DNA of 64,000 nt. Origin: Papio anubis (lineage: Eukaryota; Chordata; Mammalia; Primates; Cercopithecidae). The stretch's first letter is position 1. Each line of letters starts with the position of its first letter. Position numbers and translations under genes: made by a program. This document shows, piece by piece, positions 24,701-38,800 of this stretch. The notes under the pieces were generated by a model. It did no database searches. It was not told the DNA's origin and saw only the letters and a program-made list of their open reading frames with translations. Location: assembly GCF_008728515.1 (NCBI RefSeq), contig NC_044995.1:43501576-43565575 (forward strand), written 5' to 3'.

Positions 24701-27700
24701 CATGTTCGCCAGGCTGGTCTCAAACTCCTGACCTCAAGTGATCCACCTGCCTCAGCCTCCCAAAGTGCTGGGATTACAGGCGCGAGCCACCATGCCTGGC
24801 CCATACACTCATTCTCACACTTCCCACACTTGTGGTCCCAGTCACACACAATTGTACACACTCAGGGGCACACATTTATACACACATCCCAGAAGTCCTA
24901 CCCGAACTATGGAGTTTGGAGAGCTTCCAGGTGGATGGACACATCTGTGTGCTGGCAAGGTGGCATGCCCAGAGCAGGCACGGAAATTTCACGTCTCCTC
25001 CCAGATACCCCGCACCATGCATGTCTTCCATCTGGCTGTTCATCATTTGTAATATCCTTAATATCCTTTATTTTTTAATTTTGTCTTTTTGAGACAGAGT
25101 CTCGCTCTGTTGCCCAGGCTGGAGTGCAATGGCACGATCTCGGCTCACTGCAACCTCTACCTCCTGGGTTCAAGCAATTCTCCCGTGGTTCAAGAGATGA
25201 TCCTGCCTCAGCCTCCCAAGTAGCTGGGACTGCAGGCGTGCACCACCACACCCAGCTAATTTGTTTTGTTTTGTTTTTTGAGATGGAGTCTCGCTCTGTC
25301 ACCCAGACGAGTGCAGTGGCCAGATCTCAGCTCACTGCAAGCTCCGCCTTCCGGGTTTATGCCATTCTCCTGCCTCAGCCTCCCGAGTAGCTGGGATTAC
25401 AGGCACCCACCACCTTGCCCAGCTAGTTTTTTGTATTTTTTAGTAGAGACGGGGTTTCACTGTGTTAGCCAGGATGGTCTCGATCTCCTGACCTCGTGAT
25501 CCGCCCGTCTCGGGCTCCCAAAGTGCTGGGATTACAGGCTTGAGCCACCGCGCCTGGCTGTTAATTTGTATTTTTAATAGAGATGGGGTTTCATCGTGTT
25601 GGCCAGGCTGGTCTCGAACTCCTGACCTCAGTGATCCACCCGCCTCAACCTCCTAAAATGCTGGGATGACAGGCATGAGCCACTGCTGTAATATCCTTCA
25701 TAATAAACTAGTAAACATAAGTTAAGTATTTCCCTGAGTCCCGTGAGTCACTCTAGCGGATGATCAAGCCCGAGGAGAAGGCAGAAATTCTGGAGGCCCC
25801 GATTTGCAATTGGCACCTGCGTGGATGGCAGTCTTGTGGGACTGAGCCCTCAACCTGTGGAGTCAGACTTCAACTCCAGGCAGATAGCGTCAGAATTGAA
25901 CTATAGGGCACCCTGCTGGTGTCGGAGAATTGGGCAGTTTGGCAAAAACAAACAAACAAACAAATCCACGTCTGATCACTGATGTATTCTGTGTTGTGTT
26001 GTGTTGTGTTGTGTGTGTTGAAGGTGAGAGTAACAATACAGTTTTGGCTGGGTGCAGTGGCTCACGCCTAGAATCCCAGCACTTTGGGAGGCCGAGGCGG
26101 GCGGACCACCTGAGGTTGGGAGTTTGAGACCAGCCTGGACAACATCATGAAACCCCGTCTCTACTAAAAATGCAAAAAAAAATTAGCCGGGCAAGGTAGC
26201 ACATGCCTGTAGTCCCAGTTACCTCGGAGGCTGAGGCATGAGAATCGCTTGAACGTGGGAGACAGAGGTTGCAGTGAGCTGGGATGGTGCCACGGCACTC
26301 CAGCCTGGGTGACAGAGCGAGACTCTGTCTCAAAAAAAAGAAAAAAAAAGAAAGAAAAAAAAGAAAACAGTTTGGCATTTCCTGTCTCTTACAGCATGTA
26401 CACACACAGCTCAGCACACACGTGTGCTTGCACACGCATTTGATTCCAGTGCCCTCTGCACACTTGTGCATTTGGGTGCACCCTGTGCCACTGGGTGCAG
26501 CGGTCCCTTGGGGGAGGAGGGGTCCTGGCCAGGTAAGGCTCCTCCTCCTGCAGTTCACGGCCTGGTGGGGGGCTGTCCCTGCAGACGTCGATGAATGCCT
26601 GTCCAGCCCGTGTGTGAACGGCGTCTGTCACAACCTGGCTGGCTCCTACACCTGCAAATGTGCCCCTGGCAGCCGGCTGGACCCCTCTGGCACCATCTGT
26701 CTAGGTGAGCGGCCCTGGACCCTGATGGCGTTCCAGAGGCTGGGCATCTGTGGGTCAGGGTGCAGGTGTGGGCTCGGCAGGTGAGACAGGTGACCCGCCT
26801 TTTCTCCCCAGACAGCACCAAGGGCACTTGCTGGCTGAAGATCCAGGAGAACCGCTGTGAGGTGAACCTTCAGGGAGCCAGCCTGCGGTCCGAGTGCTGC
26901 GCCACCCTCGGGGCAGCCTGGGGGAGCCCCTGCGAACGCTGCGAGATCGGTAACATCCTCCTCGGGGCCTCCCAGGTGCCCATGGGAAAAGCCCTCAACG
27001 GGGCGGGTCCCCCCTGGGGCTGGCATGAGAGAATGACTCCGCTCTTCATTCTCGTTCTCCCAATTGCAGACCCTGCCTGTGCCCGGGGCTTTGCCCGGAT
27101 GACGGGTGTCACCTGCGATGGTAACTCCCTGCCCGTGTCCAGCTCACCCCCTACTCCAGAGCCCGCACACAACCAGTTGCATCACCCCCATGGGTGCCAC
27201 CTCCAGCCCCGCCCTGGAGTCTATTACGATGGGGACAGCCGTTCTCCCTCCCTGGTCCCCAGACCTTCTTGACAGTCCCCAATCCCTGTCCCCATCCCCT
27301 TCCTTCTTCCCCAAGGACAACTTGAGACCCCAGGGGAATGGCCAGCCAGCGCCCTTCCCCTCCCTGGACCCTCCGGCTTTCCCTCCTCCCTTACTTCCCG
27401 CCACCCAGATGTGAACGAGTGTGAGACCTTCCCGGGAGTCTGTCCCAACGGGCGTTGTGTCAACACTGCTGGATCTTTCCGCTGCGAGTGTCCAGAGGGC
27501 CTGATGCTGGAAGCCTCGGGCCGGCTGTGCGTGGGTGAGTCCAGGCGAGGTCCGCACATGGGGCCACGCGTCCTTCCTTCGTTCCCTCCACCCGCAGCGA
27601 CTCTAGGAACAGGAGAGATTATTTCTTTTGAGACGGAGTCTCGCTTATGTCTCCCAGGCTGGAGTGCGGTGGCGCGATCTCAGCTCACTGCAACATCCGC

Positions 27701-30700
27701 CTCCTGGGTTCAAGCCATTCTCCTGCCTCAGCCTCCTGAGTAGCTAGGAGTACAGGCACACACCACCACGCCTGGCTAATTTTTGTATTTTTAGTGGAGA
27801 CAAGGGTTCACCATGTTGGCCAGGCTGGTCTCGAACTCCTGACCTCAGGCAATCTGCCCGCCTCAGCCTCCCAAAGTGTTGAGATTACAGGCGTGAGCCG
27901 CCACACCCGGCCCGAATAGGAGAGATTTCAGGCATCCTTTGGGATCCTCCGCCTCCGGCTAACACATCATGAAAGACATTTGGGTGGGTTTTTTTTTCTT
28001 TCTTCTTTTTTCTTGAGACAGGGTGTCACTGTCACCCAGGCAGGAGTGCAGTGGCACAATCTCATCTCACTACAACTTGCACTTCCTGGGTTCAGCTGAT
28101 TTTTGTACCTTGATCTCCTGAGCAGCTGAGACTACAGGTGTGCACCACCATACCCAGCTAATTTATTTCTTTATTGGTAGTTTTTAAAAAAATTTTTTTA
28201 GTAGGGACAGGGTCTCACTATCTTGCCTAGGCTGGTCTCAAACTCCTGGCCTCAAGGGATCCCCCCACCTCAGCATCCCAGAGTGCTGGAATTCCAGCCA
28301 GGATTTATCTTTGAGGACGATTTTAGGTTCACAGCAAATATGAACACATAGCCCCCACCTCCACGCACGTACAGCCTCCTCCACTGTCAACATCTTGCCC
28401 CAGGGTCAGAGGGTGCATTTGTTACGATGGATGAAACTACGCAGGTACCTCATTGTCATCTCCAAGTCCATAGAGCACCTTAGGGTTTACCCTTGGTGTG
28501 TTGGACATTCTGTGGGTCTGGACGAATGTATAATGACATATGTTCACCATTGTAGTGTCACATAGGGTAGTTTCACTGCCCTAAAAATCATTAGTGGCCA
28601 GGCATAGTGGCTCACACACCTACAATCCCAGTACTTTGGGAGGTCGAGGTGAGCAGATCACTTGAGTTTGAGATCAGCTTGGCCGACGTGTAGAAACCGA
28701 GTCTCTATTAAAAAATACAAAAGTTAGGGCCGGGCGCGGTGAGGCTCAAGCCTGTAATCCCAGCACTTTGGGAGGCTGGGGCATGGCCGAGGATCACAAG
28801 ATCCAGGAGGTCAGAGACCATCCTGGCAAACAGGTGAAACCCCGTCTCTACTAAAAATACAAAAAAAAGGCGTGGTGGCTGGCGCCTGTAGTCAGCTACC
28901 TCGGAGGCCTGAGTGGGAGAATGGCCTGAACCCGAAGTGAGGCTTGCAATGAGCCTGGGTCGTGCCACTGCACTCCAGCCTGGGGCGACAGAGCGAGACT
29001 CCATCTCAAAAAAAAAAAAAAAAAAAAAAAACAAAAGTTAGGCCAGGTGTGGTGGCTCACTTCTGTAATCCCAGCACTTTGGGAGGCCGAGGTGGGAAGG
29101 ATCATGAGGTCAGGAGATTGGGGAGGCCATCCTGGCTAACACGGTGGAAACCCTGTCTCTACTAAAAATATACAAAAAAAAAAAAAATTAGCGGGCATGG
29201 TGGAGCCTGTAGTCCCAGCTCGGGAGGCTGGAGACGGGAGAATGTGAACTTAGGCGAGGGCTGCAGTGAGCGAGGGTCGAGACCCTGCCTCCAGCCTGGG
29301 TGACAGAGGCGAGGACTCCATCAAAAAAAAAAAGCCTTAGTGGCCGGGCCACGGTGCCTCGCCTGTAATGCCAGCACTTTTGGGAGGCCGAGGCAGGTGG
29401 ATTGCTTGAGGTCAAGAGTTCAAGACCCACCTGGTTAGCATGGTGAAACTCCATCTCTACTAAAATACAAAAATTAGCCGGGGGTGGTGGCGGGTGCCTG
29501 TAATCCCAGCTACTCGGCAGGCTGAGGCAGGAGAATTGCTTGAACCCCGGAGGTGGAGGTTGCAGTGAGCTGAGATAGTGCCACTGCACTACAGCCTAGG
29601 GGACAGAGCGAGACTCTGTCTTAAAAAAAAAAAAAAAAATTGGTCAGGCACGGTGGCTCACGCCTGTAATCACAGCACTGTGGGAGGCCGAGGTGGGCAG
29701 ATCACTTGAGTTCGAGATCAGCCTGGTCAACGTGGTGAAATCGAGTCTCTACTAAAAAAAAAACAAAAGTTAGCTGGGTGTGGTGGCACACGCCTGTAAT
29801 CCCAGCTTCTCGGGAGGCTGAGACGGGAGAATTGCTTGAACCTGGGAGGTGGAGGTTGCGGTGAGCTGAGATTGTACCACTGCACTCCAGCCTGGGTGAC
29901 AGAGCAAGACTATGTCTCAAAACAAATCAATCAACCAATGAATCAATCATTAAAAAAAATAAATGGATAGAGGGGCTTAGAACAGTGCTACAGAATAGCA
30001 CACATAGTACCCTCCCAGGCAGTGCCTGGAGGAAGTCACCCCTTTTCACTCTGGCCCTCGACCTGACTGCATCTGGGAGAAAGTTTCCGATGGGAGTGAC
30101 GGAGCAGCACGCCTGTCTCGCAGCGGGCACAGTGTGGCAGGGGTGGGGACGCAGTGACCGTTCCCTTGTGCAGATGTGAGATTGGAACCATGTTTCCTGC
30201 GATGGGACGAGGATGAGTGTGGGGTCACCTTGCCTGGCAAGTACCGGATGGACGTCTGCTGCTGCTCCATTGGGGCCGCCTGGGGAGCCGAGTGCGAGGC
30301 CTGCCCGGATCCCGAGTCCTTGGAGTTCGCCAGCCTGTGCCCGCGGGGGCTGGGCTTTGCCAGCCGGGACTTCCTGTCTGGCCGGCCGTTCTATAAAGGT
30401 GCGGTTAGGGAAGGGGTCAGGCCCCCGGAAGGATGGGGAGGGGCACGGCACAGGCAAAAGCCTGGAGATGGGAGGTGTGTTTGGGGAAAAGGGGATGTGG
30501 GCAAGGCCAGGCATGAAGAACCCAGGGAGGGCTTGGTGTATGGATCCCAAGCTTGGGGACATCAGGGTGATTTGATGCCCCTGTACTTCAGATGTGAATG
30601 AATGCAAGGCGTTCCCTGGCCTCTGCACGCATGGTACCTGCAGAAACATGGTGGGCAGCTTCCACTGTGCCTGTGCGGGGGGCTTCGCCCTGGATGCCCA

Positions 30701-33700
30701 AGAATGGAACTGCACAGGTAGGTGCCACCTCTGCCTCTTGGAGAGAGCGTGATCCTTGCCAGGGATGGGGCCTCGAATAAGACGTAGAGACATGCCCGTT
30801 TTTCTTTTTCCTCTTCTTTCTTCTTTCTTCCTCTTCCTCTTCCCTCTTCCCTCTTCCCCTTCTCCTTCTCCTTCTCTTTCTCCTTCTTCTTCTTCTTCTT
30901 TTTTGAGACGGAGTTTCACTCTTGTTGCCCAGGCTAGAGTGCAATGGCACGATCTCAGCTCACTCCAACCTCCACCTCCCAGGTTCAAGAGATTCTCCTG
31001 CCTCAGCTTCCTGAGTAGCTAGGATTACAGGCGTGCACCACCATGCCTGGCTAATATTGTATTTTTCAATAGAGATGGGGTTTCTCCATGTTGGTCAGGC
31101 TGATCTTGAACTCCCGACCTCAGGTGATCCACCCACCTCAGCCTCCCAAAGTGCTGGGATTACAGGCGTGTGCCACCGTGCCCAGCAAGCACCTGTTCTT
31201 TAGGCACTTCTTGTGTCTGCCTCTGTGCAGTGTGACCTAGGGCAGGTGATTGCTCTCCTTGGGCTGCAGGAACCCTGACTATAAAAGAAGGGACTGGGCC
31301 AGGCGCGATGGATCACACCTGTAATCCCAGCACTTTGGGAGGCCAAAGTGAGTGGATCACTTGAGGTCAGGAGTTCGAGACCAGCCTGGCCAACATGGCA
31401 ATACCCTGTCTCTACTAAAAGTACAAAAAGTAGCTGGGTGTGGTGGCGGGCACCCGTAATCCCAGTTACTTGTGAGACTGAGGCAGGAGAATCACTTGAA
31501 CCCAGGAGGCGGAGGTTACAGTAAGCCAAGATCATGCCATTGCACTCTAGCCTGGGTGGCAGAACGAGACTGCATCTCAAAAATAAATAAATAAGTAAAT
31601 AAAACATAAAAGAAGGGGCTGGCAAAGGTGACCTTTAGAGGCCTCCAGGGCCGGCCTGGTGGCTCACGCCTGTAATCCCAGCACTTTTGGAGGCCAAGGT
31701 GGGAGGATTGCTTGAGCCCAAGAGTTTGAGACTAGCCCGGGTAACACAGCAAGACCTCCATCTCTGCAAAAAATAAAAAATTATTATTGCATTAACTGTA
31801 GTCCCAGCTACTCGAGAGGCGGAGGCAGAAGGATCCCTTGAGCCCCCGGGAGGTTGAGGCTGCAGTGAGCTGTGATCACGCCGCTGCACTCCAGCCTGGG
31901 TGACAGAGCAAGACCCTGTCTCTGAAAAAGCAAACAGGCTGTGTGCGGTGGCTCACGCCTGTCATCCTAGCACTTTGGGAGGCCGAGGTGGGTAGATTGC
32001 TTTAGGTCAGGAGTTCGAGAACAGGCTGGCCCACATGGTGAAACCCCATCTTCCTAAAAATGCAAAATTAGTCGGGCACAGTGGCGCATGCCCATAATCC
32101 CAGCTACTCGGGAGACTGAGGCAGGAGAATCGCTTGATCCTGGGAGGCAGAAGTTGCAGTGAGCCGAGTCTGCATCACTGCACTCCAGCCTGGGTGACAG
32201 AGCGAGACTATCTCTAAATAAATAAATAAATAAATAAGTAATAAAAATAAAACAAACAAACAAAGCCACCAAAATAAAGAAAATGGAGAGCTCCGGGCTG
32301 TGAGAAAACTCGCTGTCCTTGTCATGTTTAGTTCGGGGTCTCTCCATTTCCTCAGCTCCTTTTCGTAGCTTCTGTTCCGCTTGTCATATCTACAGATTTG
32401 ATGACCCCCTCCGGCACCCCATCCTGTCTGCATCCAGGGACCCCTCCCCTCTTGGCCTGTGCCTCCTTATGTCTGCAGACAGGCTTCCTCTAGCCCACAC
32501 TCCCATCAAGGGACAGAGACCCCTCTGCCTTGCGCCCCGTGATGCGGCACACACGGCCCCTCCAGCCTCTGCCTCCTCTCCCTACAGATATTGACGAGTG
32601 TCGCATCTCCCCTGACCTCTGCGGCCAGGGCGCCTGTGTCAACACCCCAGGCAGCTTTGAGTGCGAGTGTTTTCCCGGCTATGAAAGCGGCTTCATGCTG
32701 ATGAAGGACTGCATGGGTTGGTGACTGCCGGGCAGGGATGTGGTGGGCGCCCTGGGCAGGGTGGGCATTGAGGAGACGGAGGGTGGGGACGGGTGGGGAC
32801 GGCTGTTGCTGTGTGGACGTGGATGGAGGGGGCAGGAGGAGGGAGGAGCTGCAAATTAGCTGGGTTGCGGTGAGTCTGGGGTCCATGAGGCATCGTCCTT
32901 AGGAAAGAGACCTGGGGGCTGAGACCTGGGGGTGGCCGGCACACTGGGGTGGGTGAGGTCTCCCAGGGAGGGTGTGTAGCTTGGGTAGAGGACAGGGCCC
33001 CTCAGAGAAGCCTGGGAAATACTGCCAGTTACAAGGCCTCTCGTCCCCATCATTGACTTTGTTATTCATTTGATGAGCATTTCACGTGCATCCTCTGAGC
33101 TAGAGGCACTGCAGGGAGCTCCAGCTCCAGGGAGCCCTCTTTCCTTGGAGCTCACAGCCTAACAGGAAGACAGACATGAATAACATGAATCGCTGAGGAA
33201 ATGCAAAATTGGGCCGGGTGCGGTGGCCCTCGCCTGTAATCCCAGCACTTTGAGAGGCCAAGGCAGTAGGATCGCTTGAGTCCAGGAGTTTGAGCCCAGC
33301 CTGGGCAACATAGCAAGACCCTCTCGCTACAAAATTTTTAAAAAATTAGCTGGGCATGGTGGCACATGCCACTCGGGAGGCTGAGAAGGGAGGATCCTTT
33401 GAGCCCAGGAGGTTGAGGCTACAGTGAACCATGATTGCACTTCTGCGCTCCAGCCTGGGTGATAGAGTGAGACCCTGTCATAAGAAAGAGGAAAGAAAGA
33501 AGAAAGAAAGAGAGAGAGAGAGAGAGAAAGAAAGAAAGAGAGAAGGAAGGAAGGAAGGGAAAGAAAGAAACAAAGAAAGAAGGAAGGAAGGAAGGAAGGA
33601 AAAAGAAAAATCCAGGCAAAGTGGTTCATGCCTGTAATCCCAGCACCTTGGGAGGCTGAAGTGGGCAGATTTCCTGAGTTCAGGAGTTCAAAACCAGCCT

Positions 33701-35852
33701 GGGCAACACGGTGAAACCCCATCTCTACTAAAATACAAAAAATTAACTCGGTGTGGTGGCGGGTGCCTGTAGTCCCAGCTACTTGGGAGACTGAGGAGAA
33801 TTGCTTGAACCCAGGAGGTGGAGGTTGCAGTGAGCTGAGATCGCACCACTGCACTCCAGCCTGGGCGACAGAGCAAGACTCTGTCTCCAAATTTAAAAAA
33901 AAAAAAAGAAAGAAAGAAAGAAAGAAAAGAAAAAAATGCAAAATTGCCACTGTCAGAAGCACTTAAAAAGGCCACATGGTCTGATGAGAGATGGCTGAGA
34001 CAGGATTGCTTGAGGCCAGGAGTTCAAGACCAGCTTGGTCAACATAGAGAGGCCCCATCTCTACACAAAATTGAAAAATTAGCAGAGTGTGGTGGCACCT
34101 GCCTGTAGTCCCAGCTGCTCAGGAGGCTGAGGTTGGAGGATAGTTTGAACCCGGGAGGTGGAGGCTGTAGTGAGCTGTGATCGTGTCACTGCACTCTAGG
34201 CTGGGTGACAGTGTGAAAATCTGTCTCAAAAAAAAAAAAAAAAAGGCTGGACTCAGTGGCTCATACCTGTAATCCCAGCAATTTGGGAGGCTGAGGTAGT
34301 TGAATCACTTGAGGTCAGGATTTCGAGACCAGCCTGAACAACAGGGTGAAACGCTGTCTCTACTAAAAATAAAAAAATTAACTGGGCTTGGTGATGCACG
34401 CCTGTAATCCCAGCTACTTGGGAGGCTGAGGCAGGAGAATTGCGTGAACCCAGGAGGCGGAGGTTGCAGGGAGCCGAGATGGTGCCACTGCACTCCAGCT
34501 TGGGCAACCGAGTGAGACTCCATCTCAAAAACAACAACAAAAAAGGAAAAAAGAAAGAAAGAATGCAGTAGCGGTGAACAGGGTGAAGACACTGGAGAAC
34601 AGCATGTGCAAAGGCACTGGGGTGGGCCTGAGGAATGGAAGGATGCCCCTGTGGCTTAAGAGTGATGAGTCCGTGGTGAGGCTGCCTGCTCCCTGCCCTG
34701 AGTCCTGGCGGGACTGAGCCTCAGCTTTCTGGCATGTCCTGCAGGGAGTGGAGGAGGAAAGAGGGCTCCCTGGAGCTGGAGCTCCCTGCAGTGCCTCTAG
34801 CTCAGAGGATGCACGTGAAATGCTCATCAAATGAATAACAAAGTCAATGATGGCACTTCTTAGTGCCTTTTCTAGCGGCACCAAGAGTGTCAACTTCATG
34901 GCCTTTGTTCTTCTGAGAATCTCAGCCTCCCTCCCTATCTGGCTGGTCTCTGCTCCTGGTGCAGACCCCACTCCCCTGGGTCATCCCAGCCCGGAGCCCC
35001 CAGGCTCTCCTGGCTCCCGCTGGGGTGAAGGGGGCTGGGGAGGTGGCGGGGAGAAGCCAGCATGAACCTCATCGCTCCCTCCCTGCGTCAGCACCTTCAC
35101 ACCTGCTCTCTCTTTCCACACAAACCTTCAGACGTGGACGAGTGTGCAAGAGACCCACTGCTCTGCCGGGGAGGCACTTGCACCAACACGGATGGGAGCT
35201 ACAAGTGCCAGTGTCCCCCTGGGCACGAGCTGACGGCCGAGGGCACTGCCTGTGAGGGTGAGTGTGCATCCAGGTGTGCGAGTGTGAGTGTGAGCCCGTG
35301 TGTGTGAAAATGAGTGGGTGTCAGGTGAATGTGGGCTGGATGAGTGAGAGGGTGGGCATGTGTATCTGTCTCCCTGAGGTCAGTGTGTGAGCGTGCAAGT
35401 GTGTATCAGTGTGTACCTGTGTGTGTAAGTGGGTTTATATGCAAGATGGCGGGAGTGTGTTTGTGTGTCTAGATGAACACGCACATGTGTGAGTGTCTGT
35501 ACAACGGCAGACATTTGTGCATTTGTGTGACTGTGTGTGTGTCTGTACAATGGGGAGTGTTTGCATGTGAGTAGGTGTGAGTGTGTGTGTGCATCTGTGT
35601 GAACACACAAGACGGTTTGAGTGTATATTTGGCTATGAATGTATCTACCAAGGGCAAGTGTGTTTGCGTGTGTGTGTGTGTGTGTGTGTTTCATTTTGTT
35701 TTGTTTGACACAGGGTCCCAGTCTGTTGTCCAGTCTGGGCTGCAGTGGCACGATCACAGCTCACTGCAGCCTCCACCTCCTGGGCTCAGGTGATCCTCCC
35801 ACCTCAGCCTCCCAAGTAGGTGGGACTACAGACATGCGCCACCATGCCTAGC

Positions 35853-35883
<31 letters not shown>

Positions 35884-38800
35884 TTTGAGACAGAGTCTCA
35901 CTCTGTCGCCCAGGCTGGAGTGCAGTGGCTACCATCTCGGCTGACTACAAGCTCCACCTCCCGGGCTCACGCCGTTCTCCTGCCTCAGCCTCCCAAGGAA
36001 CCCTGACTACAGGCGCCCACCACCACACTTGGCTAATTTTTTTTTGTATATTTAGTTAGAGACGGGGTTTCACCATGTTATCCAGGATGGTCTCAATCTC
36101 CTGATCTCATGATCCGCCCGCCTCGGCCTCCCAAAGTGCTGGGATTACAGGCGTGAGCCACCGCGCCCGGTCATGCCTGGCTAATTTCTGAGCGGTTGTG
36201 TTTGTATGTAAGTCTGTGTGTGCGTGTGCAAGAGAATGTGATGTGTAGTTGGATGCAAATGCATGTTTATAAAGGGAGGTATGTCTGTGTGTGAGTGGGT
36301 GTGAGTATGTGTTTGTGAGTGGGTCTGTGTGGGTGTACCTCTGGGTGTGGCTGTCTGGGTGTGGACGTGTGTTTGTCCAAGGACAGGTATGTTTGAGGGT
36401 GTGTTTATGTGTGTGTCTGAGTGTGCACATGGGTGTGTTTGTGTGTGTGTGTGTTTGTGCATGTGGGTGTTTGTCTGTGTGTGCACATGGGTGTGAGTGT
36501 GCCCTGGGTGTGGATGTGTCTTTACACACGGGTGAGTGTATTTGTATGCAAGTGGATATAAGGTGTGTTGTGAATTTAGGAGTGTGCCCCTGAGTGTGAG
36601 TGTGTATCTGAGTGTGCCTGTGTGTGTCTGTCAAGGGCGAGTGTGTTCACGCGTGAGTGGGTGCCGGGGTGTGTTTGTGAGTCTGCGTGAGCAGGCACGT
36701 GTGGTGTGCATCTGGGTGTCTGTGTTTATAGGAGAGTGTGGGTATTTGCATGTGAGTGAATGCGAGTGTATGGACAGGCACATGCGGGGCTGTGCCAGTG
36801 TCGGCAGCGTGAGTTGCTTAGCGTGCGTGCGTGCCCCAGTGTGTCTCACGGTCACACAGACGGCAGATGGGGCACAGGCCTGTCTTTCATCTGCACTCCC
36901 CCACAGACATTGATGAGTGCTCCCTGAGGGATGGCCTGTGTCCCCACGGCCACTGTGTCAATGTCATCGGTGCCTTCCAGTGCTCCTGCCACGCCGGCTT
37001 CCAGGGCACACCTGACCACCAAGGCTGCGTGGGTGAGACTGTGCCCACCTGCTGGGCCCTGGGCACCAACCGCATCCCCAGCCATAGTGGCAGCCCCTCC
37101 TGTCCTCAACTCCACTCTGCTCCCACCCCCAAACCAGCCCCCTCCCCCCAGCCCCAGCCCCTGTCTGCCCTGCATCTTGCAGACATCAACGAATGCCGGG
37201 TCCGGAATGGTGGGTGTGACGTGTACTGTATTAACACTGAGGGCAGCTACCGGTGTAGCTGTCGGCAGGGCTACTCGCTGATGCCCGACGGAAGGGCATG
37301 TGCAGGTAGGTGGGCACAACCTCTTCCCACTGCCTGGCGTGGGGGATGAGGAGGAGGTGCTGGCCGGGTCCTACACTGGCCCAGAGCCCAGCACAGCGTA
37401 GTGAAGCCAACCAGACCCGAGGCACCCCCTGCCTGGCTTGTCCTGGCCCCAGGCAGGCTGCTCACCCTGTGGGAGAGCCCCTGGGGTTTTTGCAGAGGAG
37501 GGTGAATAAGGTGGAAAACAAACTCAGAACTGCCTGAGCACCCCCAGACTACTTGAGTGACCATCGCTGTCCTCACCTGGCTACAGGTCGTCCTGGGGGC
37601 TGGGGAGCAGATGTGTACTGGGTGGTCTATCAGGGCAAAGCTAAGCACAGTCCCCAACCCTGTTCCCCCAGACGTGGATGAGTGTGAAGAGAACCCCAGT
37701 ATTTGTGACCAAGGCCACTGCACCAACGTGCTGGGGGGTCACCGCTGCCTGTGCTATGATGGCTTCGTGGCCACGCCAGACATGAGGACGTGTGTTGGTG
37801 AGGAGCTGGGATGGCGGGGTGGAGGAGGCGGTGTCAGAATTCACACACCAGGTCTTCCACAAGGTGGTACATAGGCATGACAATGACAAATGCTGGACCC
37901 CACCCCTGCCATTTGCGGGTAGAGAGAGGAGGTTTTATAACAGCACTTGGTTTTCCACTTAAGCATCCCCCGTATCCCAAGTCTGCTTCCCAAAGCCCAT
38001 GAGATCCCATTTATGGAACAGTAGCAGAATTCCCCAAACCTTGCTCTTTTAAATGGCGTTTGTTTAATACGACATATGCTACACCTATCGGAGGATCGTG
38101 TCCTGTTCAAGGTCTGTGCGTTACGATCACCAAAGACAAAGGGGTTTCTGGCAGAGGACAGTGGACGAGGCAGGAAAGAGACTCAGAGCTGTGTTCTGTA
38201 AGGTGGCGATTGCTGTCCTCACCCAGCTACAGGTTGTCCTGTTGTGTGCTGGGTGCCCCATCAGGACAAAGCTGAGACCGGCCTGTGGAAGTTCCAGGAA
38301 GTAACAATGTAACTCCCGGCCAAGAAACCGAGTGAAGCTTACAGAGCTTAGAGTGTTCCAGTTTATAGGAGTCTCAGAGAGCAAGCAAGTCTCAGCGATG
38401 GGCCTTGTGAACAAATGCATTTAGGGAATGCGTTCTGCTCCATGCCCCTGTTGCAGATCCACTGTGCATATCGGCATAAAGGCTCTGAAAAGTCCTGCAG
38501 GAGGAAACCCTGGTTAGCTTTGTGGATCTCAGCCTTCTCTAAATGTATTTGACCATAAAATACTTTTGGAAGCACGTTCCTGGTGTGTTGTTTGGAATGT
38601 GCACTGCGAAAGGCTCACAGAACATTCCCGATTACCCAGTAGTGGATGCAGAGGGAGCTCCCCGCCCCTGGAGAAAAAGCGAGTCCTAGCAGAGAGGACC
38701 CGTGTGGTGGGACAGTCAGGAATGCTGGGGGTCTCCCTCCCACGCTCACCCACTTCCTCTCCCGTCACCCCTGCACCCAGTCCTCAGACCTCATGCTTTC

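Noticed and set aside
29927..30988. 353-residue minus-strand ORF
   Set aside because: It runs antisense through the TB3 and cbEGF11 exons and an Alu, so it is a shadow frame.
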